64,000 bases of DNA from Pseudarthrobacter sp. BIM B-2242 (GTDB lineage: Bacteria; Actinomycetota; Actinomycetes; Actinomycetales; Micrococcaceae), in NCBI RefSeq assembly GCF_014764445.1, contig NZ_CP061721.1, positions 1,178,001 to 1,242,000 of the forward strand, given 5' to 3'. The position numbers and the translations under genes are program-made. Shown in pieces: positions 45,229-55,562 of the stretch (its first letter is position 1; each line of letters begins with the position of its first letter). A model generated the notes under the pieces. The model was given only the letters and a program-made list of their open reading frames with translations, ran no database searches and was not told the DNA's origin.

Positions 45229-47057
45229 CTGCCGTACAGCCCGGCGATCTCCGCTTCAAAATCATTGACGACGGCGGCCCTCTTGAGTTTGAGGGAGGGC
45301 GTCAGGTGGCCTGATTCTTCCGTCAGTGCTGCGGCCAGGACAGTGAATTTCCGGACGGCCTCAGCATGGGAAACCAGCGTATTCGCCTGGTCCACGGCCG
45401 TTTGAATGGACTGCCGAACGCGGGGATCCCGGGCGGCTTCGGGCAGGGACAGGAGCGGCATCTTGTTTTCCTGGCACCAGTTTTCGAGTCCGGCAGGATC
45501 CAGGCTGATGAGGGCGGCAACAAACGGCTTCCCGTCGCCCACCACGACCGCATGGTCAACCAGTTGGTGGGCTCGGATTTTCTCCTCAAGCGGACCCGGC
45601 GCCACGTTCTTCCCCCCGGCGGTGACGATCAGGTCCTTCTTGCGGCCGGTGATGGTCAGGAAGCCTTCCGGGTCCAGTTCGCCTAGATCCCCGGTGCGGA
45701 AAAACCCGTCCACGAAGGCTTCCGCGTTGGCGGCGTCGTTGGCGTGGTATCCCTTGAACACGCCGATGCCTTTCACCAGCACCTCGCCGTCCTCCGCCAC
45801 CCGGATGGTGGTTCCCGGCAGGGGGATGCCCACGCTTCCCACCCGGGTGCGGGTTAGAGTGTTGGCTGTGCAGGGTGCGGTGGTCTCGGTGAGGCCGTAA
45901 CCCTCAAGGACCGGTATGCCGGCACCACGGAAGAAGTGCGCGTCGTCGGGTGCCAGTGGGCTGGCCCCGCAAACCATATGCTGCACCCGGCCGCCGAAAA
46001 GCTGGCGGATTCTGGAGTACACCAGCCGGTCAAAGAGGGCATGCCTCAGCCGCGACGTGATGCCCGGCCCGTTTCCTTGGCCGCGGGCGGCGCTGTCCTG
46101 TTCGGTGGAATAGCGGATGGCGACAGCGGTTGCCGCAGCGAAAATCCTGGATTTACCGGCCACGGCAGCTTTGTGCGCGGCGCCTGCCCGGACCTTCTCG
46201 AAAATCCGGGGCACCGCGAGGAGGAAGGTCGGTCTGAACGTGCCCAGAGCCTCCAGCAACGCCGCGGAACTGTTGACATGGCCGAGCGTGGCGCCGGCAT
46301 GGAGGCACGAAACCTGGACTGCACGGGCAAGCACATGGGCCAGTGGCAGGAACATCAAGGTGCGGGCATGGGGTTGCTTCAGGATCTCCGGCAGGAAAGC
46401 CACCACGTTGACGGCCACGAGAGCAAAATTGCCATGGGTGATTTCGCACCCCTTGGGGCGGCCGGTGGTACCCGAGGTGTAGACGAGGGACGCGACGTCG
46501 TCCAGTCCGGCGGCCGAGCGGTGGCGTTCCAGTTCGGCGTCCGTCACGCCCGTGCCGGCGGCGGAGAGGCTGGCGAGGTCCGGGGCATCGCCGTCGTAAT
46601 CCATCCTGACTACGCTGACCAGCCGGTCCCGCAGGAGCGTCGAGCCTTCCACTACACGGGCAATCATGGCCACCTTCTCGCGGTCCTCGGCGAACACATG
46701 CCGGGCACCGGCGTCGTGCAGGATCCACTCCACCTGACTGGGCGGCGACGTCTCATAGATCGGCACTGTCACGCCGCCGGCGAACCAGACGGCGAAGTCC
46801 ACCAGCGTCCACTCATAGCGCGTAGCGGACATCACTGCCACGCTGTCTCCCGGCTCAAGGCCGCCGGCAATGAGCCCCTTGGCCAGGGCGCAGACATCCT
46901 GGAGGAATTTGTGCGCCGGAACGTCGGTCCAGCCGTTGGGACCCTTGCGGGCGTAGAGCGGGTGGGCGGTGTTGGCGGCTTCCTGCTGGAGCAGGAGATC
47001 GGTGACATTGCTGTCCGGCTCCAGCTCCACCAGGAGTTCAGTGCTTGCTTCTCGCAC
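45225..47057 (-). CDS. Long-chain fatty-acid-CoA ligase (FadD15-like)
   Basis: AMP-forming acyl-CoA synthetase activating long-chain fatty acids. The 610-residue protein has the phosphate loop SLVYTSGTTGRPKG near residue 178, EGYGLTETTA near residue 390, FFRTGDLGELD near residue 460 and the hinge TGRKKDLIVTAGGKN. Length and motifs match the FadD15/long-chain class I group. GTG 47057 is chosen for the GGAG about 10 bases upstream and conserved N-terminus; the frame stays open further upstream without support. It lies 59 bp downstream of pmt on the same strand. Confidence 0.92.
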   Translation of the reverse strand: MREASTELLVELEPDSNVTDLLLQQEAANTAHPLYARKGPNGWTDVPAHKFLQDVCALAKGLIAGGLEPGDSVAVMSATRYEWTLVDFAVWFAGGVTVPIYETSPPSQVEWILHDAGARHVFAEDREKVAMIARVVEGSTLLRDRLVSVVRMDYDGDAPDLASLSAAGTGVTDAELERHRSAAGLDDVASLVYTSGTTGRPKGCEITHGNFALVAVNVVAFLPEILKQPHARTLMFLPLAHVLARAVQVSCLHAGATLGHVNSSAALLEALGTFRPTFLLAVPRIFEKVRAGAAHKAAVAGKSRIFAAATAVAIRYSTEQDSAARGQGNGPGITSRLRHALFDRLVYSRIRQLFGGRVQHMVCGASPLAPDDAHFFRGAGIPVLEGYGLTETTAPCTANTLTRTRVGSVGIPLPGTTIRVAEDGEVLVKGIGVFKGYHANDAANAEAFVDGFFRTGDLGELDPEGFLTITGRKKDLIVTAGGKNVAPGPLEEKIRAHQLVDHAVVVGDGKPFVAALISLDPAGLENWCQENKMPLLSLPEAARDPRVRQSIQTAVDQANTLVSHAEAVRKFTVLAAALTEESGHLTPSLKLKRAAVVNDFEAEIAGLYGS

Positions 47058-47116
47058 GGGGGTGTCTCCGTTCCGCTGCCTTCCCGCGGCGTTCAAAGGT
47101 CTGATGCAATCCTGCC

Positions 47117-48799
47117 TTAGATCCAGGACGGCATCCACATCCTGATGCGCCATTCCTGGTACGGGATGGTCTCCGCAGTCCATAACGGGTAGAAAAATGC
47201 GGACAGCAGGACCGCCGCAGCTACAAAAAGCGCAACGAGGTAAAGGCCCGACCGCCGGCGCCAGAGCGGCTCGGTTTCCCGGCCCAGGACCAGGCCAAGG
47301 CAATAGACCAGGGCGAGGATCAGGAAGGGCTCAAAAGAGACGGCGTAAAAGAAGAACATGGTGCGCTCCGGGTACAGGAACCACGGCAGGTACCCGGCCC
47401 CCACACCGGCCAGGATCGCCCCGGCGCGCCAGTCACGGCGTCCGGCCCACCAAAAGAGCAGGACCACCAGGGAGATTGCCGCACTCCACCAGATCACGGG
47501 GTTTCCCACGGAGAGGATGGCCGAGGCGCAGCGGGCTGCCTCGCACTCCAGGGTTTCCGGTCCCGGCTGCTGGTAGTAGAACGACGTCGGCCGGCCCATC
47601 ACCAGCCAGCTCCAGGCACTGGCCTCATACGGGTGTTCCGAGCCCAGGCCCTGATGGAACTTGTAGGCCTCGAGATGGTAGTGCGCCAGCGAGCGGAGCG
47701 AGTCAGGCACCCAGCCCCACGTAGAGGAGGGGTTGTCCTGCGCCCAGCGGCGGAAGTAGGCGTCCCCGGAACGGAACCAGCCGGTCCATGTGGCGGTGTA
47801 AACCAGGGCAGCGACGGGAACCATACTGGCAAAGGCCGGCAGGCCGTCCTTGATGATTCCGCCGCTGATCCAGCCCCGGATGCCCGCCACCCGGCGCGCG
47901 TGCAGGTCCCAGAGGACCGTCAGGAGGCCGAAGACGGCAAGGAAGAACAGGCCGGACCACTTTGTCCCCACGGCCAGCCCCATGCATACGCCGGCGGTGA
48001 CGCGCCACCAGCGGATCCCCAGCCACGGTCCCGCGAGCAGCTGGCGCCCGGACGGACGTCCCGCCGTCGACGCCGCCGCCAGCCGTGCGAGCCGCGCCGC
48101 GAGGCGCCGCCGCCCGTCGTCGCGGTCCAGGAGCAGGGCGCCAAAGGCGGCCAGGAGCCAGAACATCAAAAAGATGTCCAGCAGCGAGGTCCGTGACATC
48201 ACCAGATGATGGCCGTCGACGGCGAGCAGCAGGCCTGCTGCGGCCGCCAGGGGCAGGGACCGGAACAGCTTGAGGGCGATCAGCGTCAGGAGCAGAATGG
48301 ACAGGGTGCCCGTCAGGGCCGCGCCGAACCGCCAGCCGAAGGGATTATCCGAGCCGAATAGCCACATGCCCCCCGCGATCATCCATTTGCCCACCGGGGG
48401 ATGAACCACGTATTCCGGGCTGTCCAGGAGGATGGCCGGGTTGCCTGCATTGAAGGAATCGTTGGCCTTGTCCGGCCACTGGCGCTCATAGCCGCTGACC
48501 AGGTAGGAATAGGCGTCTTTGACGTAGTAGGTTTCGTCGAAAACCAGGCTGGGAGGGCTGTCCAGACGGACGAAACGCAGGATGCCGCCGATCACGGAGG
48601 TCACAACAGGAACCAGCCAGAACCAGAACTGCAGCGACGGCGGGTAGTGGCGCCAGCTGCGGACGTTGCCGATGAGCCGCTCGCGCAGGGCTGCCGCGGA
48701 GAACGCCTCCGCCGGGCGGGCAATCCAGGGGCGGCCGGTCGGGGGAACATGTTCTCTGGCCTCGGCAGGCCGCATCCAGGTCTGCGTCACGTGCCCCAT
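47117..48799 (-). CDS. pmt: Dolichyl/polyprenyl-phosphate-mannose-protein mannosyltransferase
   Basis: GT39 integral membrane enzyme O-mannosylating secreted proteins from polyprenyl-phosphomannose. The 560-residue protein has about ten or more transmembrane helices, the acidic motif FDETYYVKDAYSY (catalytic Asp-Glu in the first loop, near residue 88) and VVHPPVGKWMIAG. The M. tuberculosis homologue Rv1002c is likewise divergent from rsmI. Mannose precursors could come from manA in this window. Start ATG 48799 is weakly supported by AAAGG; GTG four codons in is an alternative. Confidence 0.93.
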   Translation of the reverse strand: MGHVTQTWMRPAEAREHVPPTGRPWIARPAEAFSAAALRERLIGNVRSWRHYPPSLQFWFWLVPVVTSVIGGILRFVRLDSPPSLVFDETYYVKDAYSYLVSGYERQWPDKANDSFNAGNPAILLDSPEYVVHPPVGKWMIAGGMWLFGSDNPFGWRFGAALTGTLSILLLTLIALKLFRSLPLAAAAGLLLAVDGHHLVMSRTSLLDIFLMFWLLAAFGALLLDRDDGRRRLAARLARLAAASTAGRPSGRQLLAGPWLGIRWWRVTAGVCMGLAVGTKWSGLFFLAVFGLLTVLWDLHARRVAGIRGWISGGIIKDGLPAFASMVPVAALVYTATWTGWFRSGDAYFRRWAQDNPSSTWGWVPDSLRSLAHYHLEAYKFHQGLGSEHPYEASAWSWLVMGRPTSFYYQQPGPETLECEAARCASAILSVGNPVIWWSAAISLVVLLFWWAGRRDWRAGAILAGVGAGYLPWFLYPERTMFFFYAVSFEPFLILALVYCLGLVLGRETEPLWRRRSGLYLVALFVAAAVLLSAFFYPLWTAETIPYQEWRIRMWMPSWI

Positions 48800-48845
48800 G
48801 CTACCTTTTGACGCTTACGCCACCTGCCGGCAGTAGGCTGGTGGG

Positions 48846-49805
48846 GTGGACCCTAACCCCAGCACCTTTGCCGATTCCAGCCCTGCCGAACCTTCGATTG
48901 TGGCTGAGGCGGGGCCGGAGACCGGTGATGACGTCGCAGCAGGAACGGCCGCATCAGGTGCGGTGGCAGCAGGGCCCGGCCGGATCGTCCTGGCGGCCAC
49001 GCCCATCGGAAACACCGGAGACGCGTCGGCCCGCCTCATCGAACTGCTCGGCACGGCGGACATCGTCGCTGCCGAGGACACCAGGCGCCTGCACCGCCTG
49101 GTCCAAAGTCTCGGCGTCACTGTGGCAGGCAGGGTTATCAGCTACCACGAGCACAATGAAGCCACGAAGACAGCGGAGCTGCTGGAGCAGGTCCGTGCGG
49201 GCAAAACCCTTGTTATGGTCACCGACGCAGGCATGCCCGCCGTGTCGGACCCGGGCTTCCGGCTGGTGGAGGGTGCTGTAACAGCCGGACTCACAGTGAC
49301 TGCGGTGCCGGGGCCCTCGGCCGTGTTGACCGCTTTGGCCCTCTCCGGCCTCCCTACGGACCGCTTCTGCTTTGAGGGTTTCCTTCCCCGGAAGGCGGGT
49401 GAACGCGCGTCCCGGCTGGCGGACCTCTCCGCCGAGCGGCGCACTATGGTGTTTTTTGAAGCCCCGCACCGCCTGGAGTCCATGCTGCGGGCGCTCCGCG
49501 AGCGTTTCGGCGCGGAGCGGCGGATCGCTGTCTGCCGTGAACTGACCAAGACCTACGAGGAAGTCATTCGCGGAACGGTGGGGGAGCTGCTGCTCTGGGC
49601 GGAAAACAACGAGGTCCGCGGCGAGATAGCGGTTGTGGTGGGCGGTGCTCCCGAGAAGGCTCCGGGCGCCCCGGAAGACCACGTTGCCGCCGTGAACGAA
49701 CTGATGGCCCAGGGGATCCGGCTCAAGGAAGCGGTGGCTGCCGTTGCGGAGGACGTCCGGGTGAGTAAGCGCGAGCTGTATTCGGCGGTGCTCGCAGCGC
49801 GCTGA
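48846..49805 (+). CDS. rsmI: 16S rRNA (cytidine(1402)-2'-O)-methyltransferase
   Basis: SAM-dependent methyltransferase of the tetrapyrrole-methylase fold. At 319 residues it carries ATPIGNTGDAS near residue 52, AAEDTRRLHRL, TDAGMPAVSDPG and VPGPSAVLTALALSGLPTD, all diagnostic of RsmI. The first 45 residues are an Ala/Pro/Glu-rich extension beyond the usual start. GTG 48846 is preceded by TAGGCT exactly 6 bases upstream, consistent with a leaderless mRNA and so with translation of the extension. Divergent from pmt with 46 bp between starts. Confidence 0.95.
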   Translation: MDPNPSTFADSSPAEPSIVAEAGPETGDDVAAGTAASGAVAAGPGRIVLAATPIGNTGDASARLIELLGTADIVAAEDTRRLHRLVQSLGVTVAGRVISYHEHNEATKTAELLEQVRAGKTLVMVTDAGMPAVSDPGFRLVEGAVTAGLTVTAVPGPSAVLTALALSGLPTDRFCFEGFLPRKAGERASRLADLSAERRTMVFFEAPHRLESMLRALRERFGAERRIAVCRELTKTYEEVIRGTVGELLLWAENNEVRGEIAVVVGGAPEKAPGAPEDHVAAVNELMAQGIRLKEAVAAVAEDVRVSKRELYSAVLAAR

Positions 49806-50043
49806 TGGCAGCGCTGATGTTTGCGCGGCGCGGGGTTGAACAGGGAGTGACCAGGCTTCGCCGCAGGGCATGATGGCAGGTCAGCCCACGCCTGTGCAAC
49901 TGCACAACCTGGCTTCGGACGCGTGGTGCATCCGGGCGTAGACCGTCGGTTCGGCCCGGCAGTACTGTGAAGGAAATCAGCCAGGGCACGGCCGCTACAG
50001 CCCCGTGGTCCTGGGAACGTACTTTACTGACGAGGGAGTCATT

Positions 50044-51543
50044 GTGACTGTCACTGCCCACACAACTGTTACTGCGGAACGTGAGAGCGGGCTGCTGGCT
50101 TCGGTCCCCAGAGGCTTGCTGATCAATGGCGAATGGCGGCCGGCCGCGTCGGGAAAGACGTTCGACGTCGAGGATCCCGCCACCGGAAAGGTGCTGGTGA
50201 GCATTGCCGACGCCGGCCCGGAGGATGCCATTGCTGCCCTGGATGCTGCCGCGGCGGCCCAGGAGTCCTGGGCCAAGGTCCCGCCGCGGGAGCGCGGTGA
50301 GATCCTGCGCCGGGCCTTTGACCTGGTGACGGAGCGGGCCGAGGATTTTGCCCTGCTCATGACGCTGGAGATGGGGAAGCCGCTCGCCGAGGCCCGGGGC
50401 GAGGTCACCTACGGGTCGGAGTTCCTGCGCTGGTTCTCCGAGGAGGCCGTGCGCGCGTTTGGCCGGTATTCCGTATCTCCTGACGGGAAGTCCCGGCTGC
50501 TGGTGACGAAGAAGCCGGTGGGCCCGTGCCTGTTGATCACACCCTGGAACTTCCCGCTGGCCATGGCCACCCGCAAGATCGCTCCGGCTGTCGCCGCGGG
50601 CTGCACCATGGTGCTGAAGTCTGCGAACCTGACGCCGCTGACCTCGCAGCTCTTCGCTGCGGTCATGATGGAAGCAGGGCTGCCCGCCGGTGTCCTGAAC
50701 GTCATTCCCACGTCCACGGCCGGTGCCACCACGGGCCCGCTGATCAAGGACCAGCGCCTGCGCAAGCTGTCCTTCACCGGATCCACCGAGGTTGGCCGCC
50801 GCCTCCTCGCCGATGCCTCCGAAACCGTGCTGCGGACCTCGATGGAACTCGGCGGCAACGCCCCGTTCGTGGTGTTCGAGGACGCCGACCTGGACGCCGC
50901 CGTCGCCGGGGCCATGCTGGCCAAGCTGCGGAACATGGGCGAGGCCTGCACCGCAGCCAACCGGTTCATCGTGCATGAATCGGTGGCGGATGAGTTCGCA
51001 GAGAAGTTCGCTGCGAAGATGCGGGAGATGACCACCGCCCGGGGCACTGAGCCCGAATCCAAGGTGGGCCCGCTGATCGATGCAAAGAGCCGGGACAAGG
51101 TCCACGAACTCGTCACCGACGCCGTGGCGTCGGGCGCGAAGGCCGTCCTGGGTGGTGCGGCAGCAGAGGGCCCCGGCTACTTCTACCAGCCCACCATTCT
51201 CACCGGCGTCACCGAAGGCACCCGGATCCTGTCCGAGGAAATCTTCGGCCCCGTCGCGCCGATCATCACCTTCGGCACCGAGGACGAAGCCGTACGCCTT
51301 GCCAACAACACCGAATACGGGCTTGTGGCCTACGTCTTCACCAGGGACCTGAACCGCGGCATCCGGATGGGCGAACGACTGGAGACCGGCATGGTGGGCC
51401 TGAATGCCGGCGTCATTTCCAATGCCGCCGCACCTTTCGGCGGCGTCAAGCAGTCCGGACTGGGGCGCGAGGGCGGACTTGAAGGGATCGAGGAGTACCT
51501 CTACACCCAGTACATCGGCATCGCGGACCCCTACGCAGGCTGA
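50044..51543 (+). CDS. gabD: NAD(P)-dependent succinate-semialdehyde dehydrogenase family protein
   Basis: Aldehyde dehydrogenase of 499 residues, probably oxidising succinate semialdehyde to succinate. Motifs: LITPWNFPLAMATRKIAPA, FTGSTEVGRRLL, the catalytic Glu in MELGGNAPFVVFEDADLDAA and the catalytic Cys in MGEACTAANRF, in the family order. GTG 50044 is preferred to an upstream in-frame start because GAGGGAG lies 6 bases upstream. The 238-bp region before it has a possible -10 TACTGT near 49963 and no gene. No GABA transaminase is adjacent, so other semialdehydes are possible. Confidence 0.9.
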   Translation: MTVTAHTTVTAERESGLLASVPRGLLINGEWRPAASGKTFDVEDPATGKVLVSIADAGPEDAIAALDAAAAAQESWAKVPPRERGEILRRAFDLVTERAEDFALLMTLEMGKPLAEARGEVTYGSEFLRWFSEEAVRAFGRYSVSPDGKSRLLVTKKPVGPCLLITPWNFPLAMATRKIAPAVAAGCTMVLKSANLTPLTSQLFAAVMMEAGLPAGVLNVIPTSTAGATTGPLIKDQRLRKLSFTGSTEVGRRLLADASETVLRTSMELGGNAPFVVFEDADLDAAVAGAMLAKLRNMGEACTAANRFIVHESVADEFAEKFAAKMREMTTARGTEPESKVGPLIDAKSRDKVHELVTDAVASGAKAVLGGAAAEGPGYFYQPTILTGVTEGTRILSEEIFGPVAPIITFGTEDEAVRLANNTEYGLVAYVFTRDLNRGIRMGERLETGMVGLNAGVISNAAAPFGGVKQSGLGREGGLEGIEEYLYTQYIGIADPYAG

Positions 51544-51563
51544 CCGGACCCGGCAGCAGCCCG

Positions 51564-54116
51564 CTAGCCGCGTCGGGGCCGCACGAAGCCGTCGCGCACT
51601 CTCGACCAGGAGCGCGCGGCGGCTTTTGCCGTGCGGCGGGCGAGCCTGCCGGCTGCCTGGAAGGGCGCTGCCAGCAACGCGGCCCACCGGCCCAGGACCG
51701 ACGCCGGGAGCCAGGTGGCGCGCAACCGCCCCGGAAGCGATGCATTCTCCTGCAGCGACTGCTGCACGGCAGCGATGCGGGGCGCAACGGGCCCGGCCTT
51801 CCGCACGCCGGTCACGGGGCGGCCTGCCGGGAGGCCAGCGGGTGCGGGGTTGGCGGCGGGACGGTCGGCGGGCGGGCCGTAGTGGCGGCGTTCGAAGTCG
51901 GAAGTCAGCGAGCGGACAGCCTGGTGTGCGGCGTCGTCCAGCCCGCCCGTCCCGCCGAGCACAGACGAGTTCCGGAGCCGCGCCGAGTACGCCCTCGGCG
52001 TTTCGCTGGGCTCCGGCGGCAATCCGTAGTCGGTGCCAAGATCGCGGAGTTCAGCCCATGCGAGTGGAACCGAAGCATCTGTGCCCGGAGCGTCCCTGCC
52101 CGGATCCGCGCCACGGAGCCGCCGGGCGCGGATCCCTGTCCGGACCAGCCGCGGCGACGCGACGAGGAGCAGGACAAGCAGGACGAGTGCTGTCCCCGCC
52201 AGCCACGGCAGGAGAAGCTGCCCCGCGTCGTTGCCGCCACCAGGACCCGGAAGGGGTGCCGGTGTGGCGCTCGGAGCCGGGACGGGCGCCGTGGATTCGG
52301 ACAGCAGGTCGTCGTTGTTTTCGATGAGGTCGGGGGAGCCCGGGCTCACCGGCTCGGTGGCGTAATCGGGGACCACGCCGCGTGATGGCGTGGGCTCGAA
52401 CGGCACCCAGCCCAATCCCTGGAAGTAGAGTTCCGGCCACGCGTGCGCGTCACGGGCGTCCACCTCGTACTCGGGCAGCGCACCCTGGCCAGCGAGGGAC
52501 ACCGTCTCGCCGGTGGACCGGCCGGGCGCGTAGCCCACGGCGATGCGGCTGGGGATTCCCTCCAGCCTGGCCATGACGGCCATGGCAGAGGAATAGTGGA
52601 TACAGTAGCCGCTCTTCTGGCTCAGGAAATCGGCCAGCACCGAAAGCCCGTTCCCGTCATAGCCGCCCTGGACCGGAGACTGCAGTGAGTAGGTGAACTC
52701 CCCTGAACGAAGGTACTTCTGGATGGCCATCGCCTTGGCGTAGGCGTTATCGCCGGAAGCAGTCACGGCATCAGCGGTGCTGCGGACGATGTCCGGAACG
52801 CCGCCGGGAATCCTGGTGAAGTCGTCTGGAATTCCCCGCACTTCCCGGGACGACTGCTGGAGCATGGTGGCGGTGAGCTTCGGCACTGAGGATGCCACAA
52901 TGTACTGCTGGCCGCGGGAGCTGGTGTTTCCTCCCTTGACCGCGAGCGTTGCAGGGTCCCACGTCCAGGAGCCGTTGAGCCCGCGGATTGTTTCCGGGGC
53001 ATAGGGCAGCGGCAGGTACTGGCTGGTGAAACTGCCGGTGTCCACCGCGGTCACTTGGCGCACCTGTTCGTCCGCCGTGATTTCGTAGCCCGGCTGGATC
53101 TGTCCCGCCACCGGCCGGCGCTCGCCGTCCCGGTCATCGGGCCCCCAGGTTTCGCCGTCGAAATTGTCCACTGTCACGGTCCGCAGATAGACCGGTGCGG
53201 ACGCGTTGGTGGCGTAGGTGATGCGACCTGTTCCGGCGGGCGCCCGGAGGCTGTTTCCCAGCGTGATCATGGGATTCAGGCCCGTTGCGTTGCCCCACGG
53301 GTTCAGCCGCGAGCCCTGGGGAAACGTTCCGTGGTCGAAGCCCGGGATGGCCAGCGGAACTGCCAGGGTGGCCACCAGGGCAACGGTTCCGGTCAACACG
53401 GCCCGGCGCAGGTTGCCGGGCGTCCGGCCGCTGTCAGCGGACGTCCGGGCATCAGGGGCAAACCATTGGCTGCAGGCCAGAATCAGCAAGTATCCCGCTA
53501 CCGCGGTGCTGAAGCCCCACACCCCTACGCTTTGCGGTTTCACCATTGCCGGGACCACCAGGATGGCCAGCAGGCCCAGCCCGGTTGTGGCCGGCATCCC
53601 CAGCGGCACGGCGAGGGCATCAATGAGGATGACGGTCAGGCCAAGGACGGCGCAGGTGACCATAACAATGCCGGCGTTGGGGGCCACCGGGGCCGTCTCG
53701 GCCAGTACAGTCTCACTGGCCCTGCGGAGGAACCTGTCCAGTTCAGCCATGGTTGCGCCGGAGGGAATGAACCCGGCGATGCCCGTGCTCCGGAAGAAGG
53801 TCAGGGTGAGGATGGCGATCAGGGATGCGAAGCCGCCGGCAGCAACCAGCAGGGGCTGGGCGCGGAGGGCACGAAGTGCCGCAAGTGTCAGGCAGACCAC
53901 CACTACCGTGGTCAGGACCGGCAGGTACCAGGCCCAGCCACGCAGCACGCCGTTGAGGGACAACGCAGCCCCGGCCACCGACAGGGCGACAGCCCCGGCC
54001 ATGGCCCACGGGTACGGTCCCGCCCTGTTCCGTGCAGGAGCCTGTCCGGTGCCCCCCGGGGAGGTTGAAGCGGGCCGCGGGTCGCGGGGGGTGCTGCGTT
54101 CCGGGGCGAGCGTCAT
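51564..54116 (-). CDS. TgpA-type transglutaminase-like membrane protein (DUF3488)
   Basis: An 850-residue protein: an N-terminal block of about seven helices (DUF3488/TgpA_N, residues 35-240), an extracytoplasmic transglutaminase-like domain with catalytic Cys in KSGYCIHYSSAMAVMARLEG, His in DARDAHAWPELYFQG and the following Asp/Pro segment, a further helix near residue 655, and a cytoplasmic C-terminal tail. Related Pseudomonas TgpA is essential and periplasmic; substrates are unknown. Its ATG overlaps the DUF58 stop (ATGA, 54113-54116). It is third in moxR-DUF58-tgpA. Confidence 0.92.
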   Translation of the reverse strand: MTLAPERSTPRDPRPASTSPGGTGQAPARNRAGPYPWAMAGAVALSVAGAALSLNGVLRGWAWYLPVLTTVVVVCLTLAALRALRAQPLLVAAGGFASLIAILTLTFFRSTGIAGFIPSGATMAELDRFLRRASETVLAETAPVAPNAGIVMVTCAVLGLTVILIDALAVPLGMPATTGLGLLAILVVPAMVKPQSVGVWGFSTAVAGYLLILACSQWFAPDARTSADSGRTPGNLRRAVLTGTVALVATLAVPLAIPGFDHGTFPQGSRLNPWGNATGLNPMITLGNSLRAPAGTGRITYATNASAPVYLRTVTVDNFDGETWGPDDRDGERRPVAGQIQPGYEITADEQVRQVTAVDTGSFTSQYLPLPYAPETIRGLNGSWTWDPATLAVKGGNTSSRGQQYIVASSVPKLTATMLQQSSREVRGIPDDFTRIPGGVPDIVRSTADAVTASGDNAYAKAMAIQKYLRSGEFTYSLQSPVQGGYDGNGLSVLADFLSQKSGYCIHYSSAMAVMARLEGIPSRIAVGYAPGRSTGETVSLAGQGALPEYEVDARDAHAWPELYFQGLGWVPFEPTPSRGVVPDYATEPVSPGSPDLIENNDDLLSESTAPVPAPSATPAPLPGPGGGNDAGQLLLPWLAGTALVLLVLLLVASPRLVRTGIRARRLRGADPGRDAPGTDASVPLAWAELRDLGTDYGLPPEPSETPRAYSARLRNSSVLGGTGGLDDAAHQAVRSLTSDFERRHYGPPADRPAANPAPAGLPAGRPVTGVRKAGPVAPRIAAVQQSLQENASLPGRLRATWLPASVLGRWAALLAAPFQAAGRLARRTAKAAARSWSRVRDGFVRPRRG

Positions 54117-55549
54117 CGTCCCACCCCCGCCCCGCGGCGTACGTCGGCTGCAGCGGTGGCCGGCGCAGCTCCGCCCTCGTCAAAGTGGCTCCAGGCCACA
54201 GGAACGGGCACCGAAGCCTGCACGGCAACGGCCCGCCAGCCGCCCCGGCGGAGGGCCTCCAGCGCTTCTTCGGAATCTGCGGGCCTGTCGCACACCATGA
54301 TGGCGAAGGCGTTTGCCCCGTACCCGGCGGCGGGAGCCAGAGCTTTGGCTTCGGCCGTGGAAATCCTGCCGAGCAGGGCAATGATGGGTCCGCGCATCCG
54401 ATGGGCTGAGAGCTTGTCCATCAGGTAGTCGTCGAAAACGTCCGGACCGGAGTCCTGGCTGCCGTGCTCCCGCGCGGCGGACCCTTCCCTGGCCCCATGC
54501 CGTTCCCGCACGCCGTGATGCGCGCCGGACAGGTGGATGGCGGCCAGGCTCTCGGCGATGGATTGCAGCCCTGACGCCCCGGTGTACTCCTCTGTCTCCG
54601 GCTCCGGTGCGGAGGGGGATCGGAGGAAGGCCGGTTCGCCGCGGGGGTCCAGGAGGCGCAGCGCATAGTTCCGTTCCGCGAGGTGAGTGCAGACGGAGAT
54701 CGCTGCCACCACAGCCCACTCAAACGTACTGCTGACCACGTCGTCGCTGTCCCGGGCCGCCGTCCCCCCGTGACCGGAGCCGGAGCTAGCCGGGAAGGCC
54801 ACGAACCGCTGGTCCAGGATGACAGTGGCTTCCGGCGTCGTGACCGATTCTTCCTGCCGCACCATCAGCTCACCGTGGCGGGCCGTTGCCGCCCAGTGGA
54901 CCCGCCGCATGGGGTCTCCCGGCCGGTATTCGCGGGTCATCACATCATCGTCGCTGGGGTTGGCCCGGATACGAGTGGCGGTGATGCCATCGTTGCCGCG
55001 GGCGCCGGCGAGCCCCGTCACCGGGAGGTCGACGGCGGCAGGAGTGACTGTGAGGATGTCGCCGTCGTCGATGGCCTGGCGGTGCAGCGACAGGCCGAAC
55101 GGATCAGTGAACTCTGCTGTCACCGGGCCGATCAGGTACTGCCCCCGTCTGCTGGAACGCAGGTGGTATTCGTATCGGCTGGTCCCGCCCGTGGCCGAGC
55201 GTGCCGGAAAACGGAAGGCGGGGGACTGCCCGAACTTCGGCGGCAGCTTTTCCTCCATGATCGCCCGTCCGCCGCCCGCGCCGCTTCGGGCAACCGCCAG
55301 CCGGACGGTTGTGGGTGCGGAGGTCTCCACCGGTGTGGGGTTGAACTCGCGGTACACCTGGAAGCGGGGCCTCACGAGCCTGATCCCGGCCAGGGCAACC
55401 AGGGGAAGGACGATCAGCAGGACACTGAGGCTCAGGAGGTCCCGGCGTCCCATGATCTGCGCTGCCAGCAGGGAAACCGCCCCCGCAGCCAGGAGCCCCC
55501 AGCCGCGCTGGCTGAAGAGGTGCCGGGGAACCCGGTCAAGGAGCGCCAC
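54113..55549 (-). CDS. DUF58 domain-containing protein
   Basis: A 478-residue protein with two N-terminal helices (about residues 15-60), a beta-rich exported or membrane-proximal segment, and the DUF58 core REYRPGDPMRRVHWAATARHGELMVRQ (vWA-related fold) near residue 205. DUF58 proteins pair with MoxR ATPases and transglutaminase-like proteins in conserved operons, probably as a chaperone-like complex. Roughly 270 residues follow the core, with a Gly/His-rich linker. Thirteen bases separate it from moxR; it overlaps tgpA by 4 bases. Confidence 0.9.
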   Translation of the reverse strand: MALLDRVPRHLFSQRGWGLLAAGAVSLLAAQIMGRRDLLSLSVLLIVLPLVALAGIRLVRPRFQVYREFNPTPVETSAPTTVRLAVARSGAGGGRAIMEEKLPPKFGQSPAFRFPARSATGGTSRYEYHLRSSRRGQYLIGPVTAEFTDPFGLSLHRQAIDDGDILTVTPAAVDLPVTGLAGARGNDGITATRIRANPSDDDVMTREYRPGDPMRRVHWAATARHGELMVRQEESVTTPEATVILDQRFVAFPASSGSGHGGTAARDSDDVVSSTFEWAVVAAISVCTHLAERNYALRLLDPRGEPAFLRSPSAPEPETEEYTGASGLQSIAESLAAIHLSGAHHGVRERHGAREGSAAREHGSQDSGPDVFDDYLMDKLSAHRMRGPIIALLGRISTAEAKALAPAAGYGANAFAIMVCDRPADSEEALEALRRGGWRAVAVQASVPVPVAWSHFDEGGAAPATAAADVRRGAGVGR

Positions 55550-55562
55550 GGAACGGCCCCGC

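Noticed and set aside
49806..50043. Possible gene in the 238-bp rsmI-gabD spacer
   Set aside because: No open frame with a credible start and ribosome site; only a possible promoter is visible.
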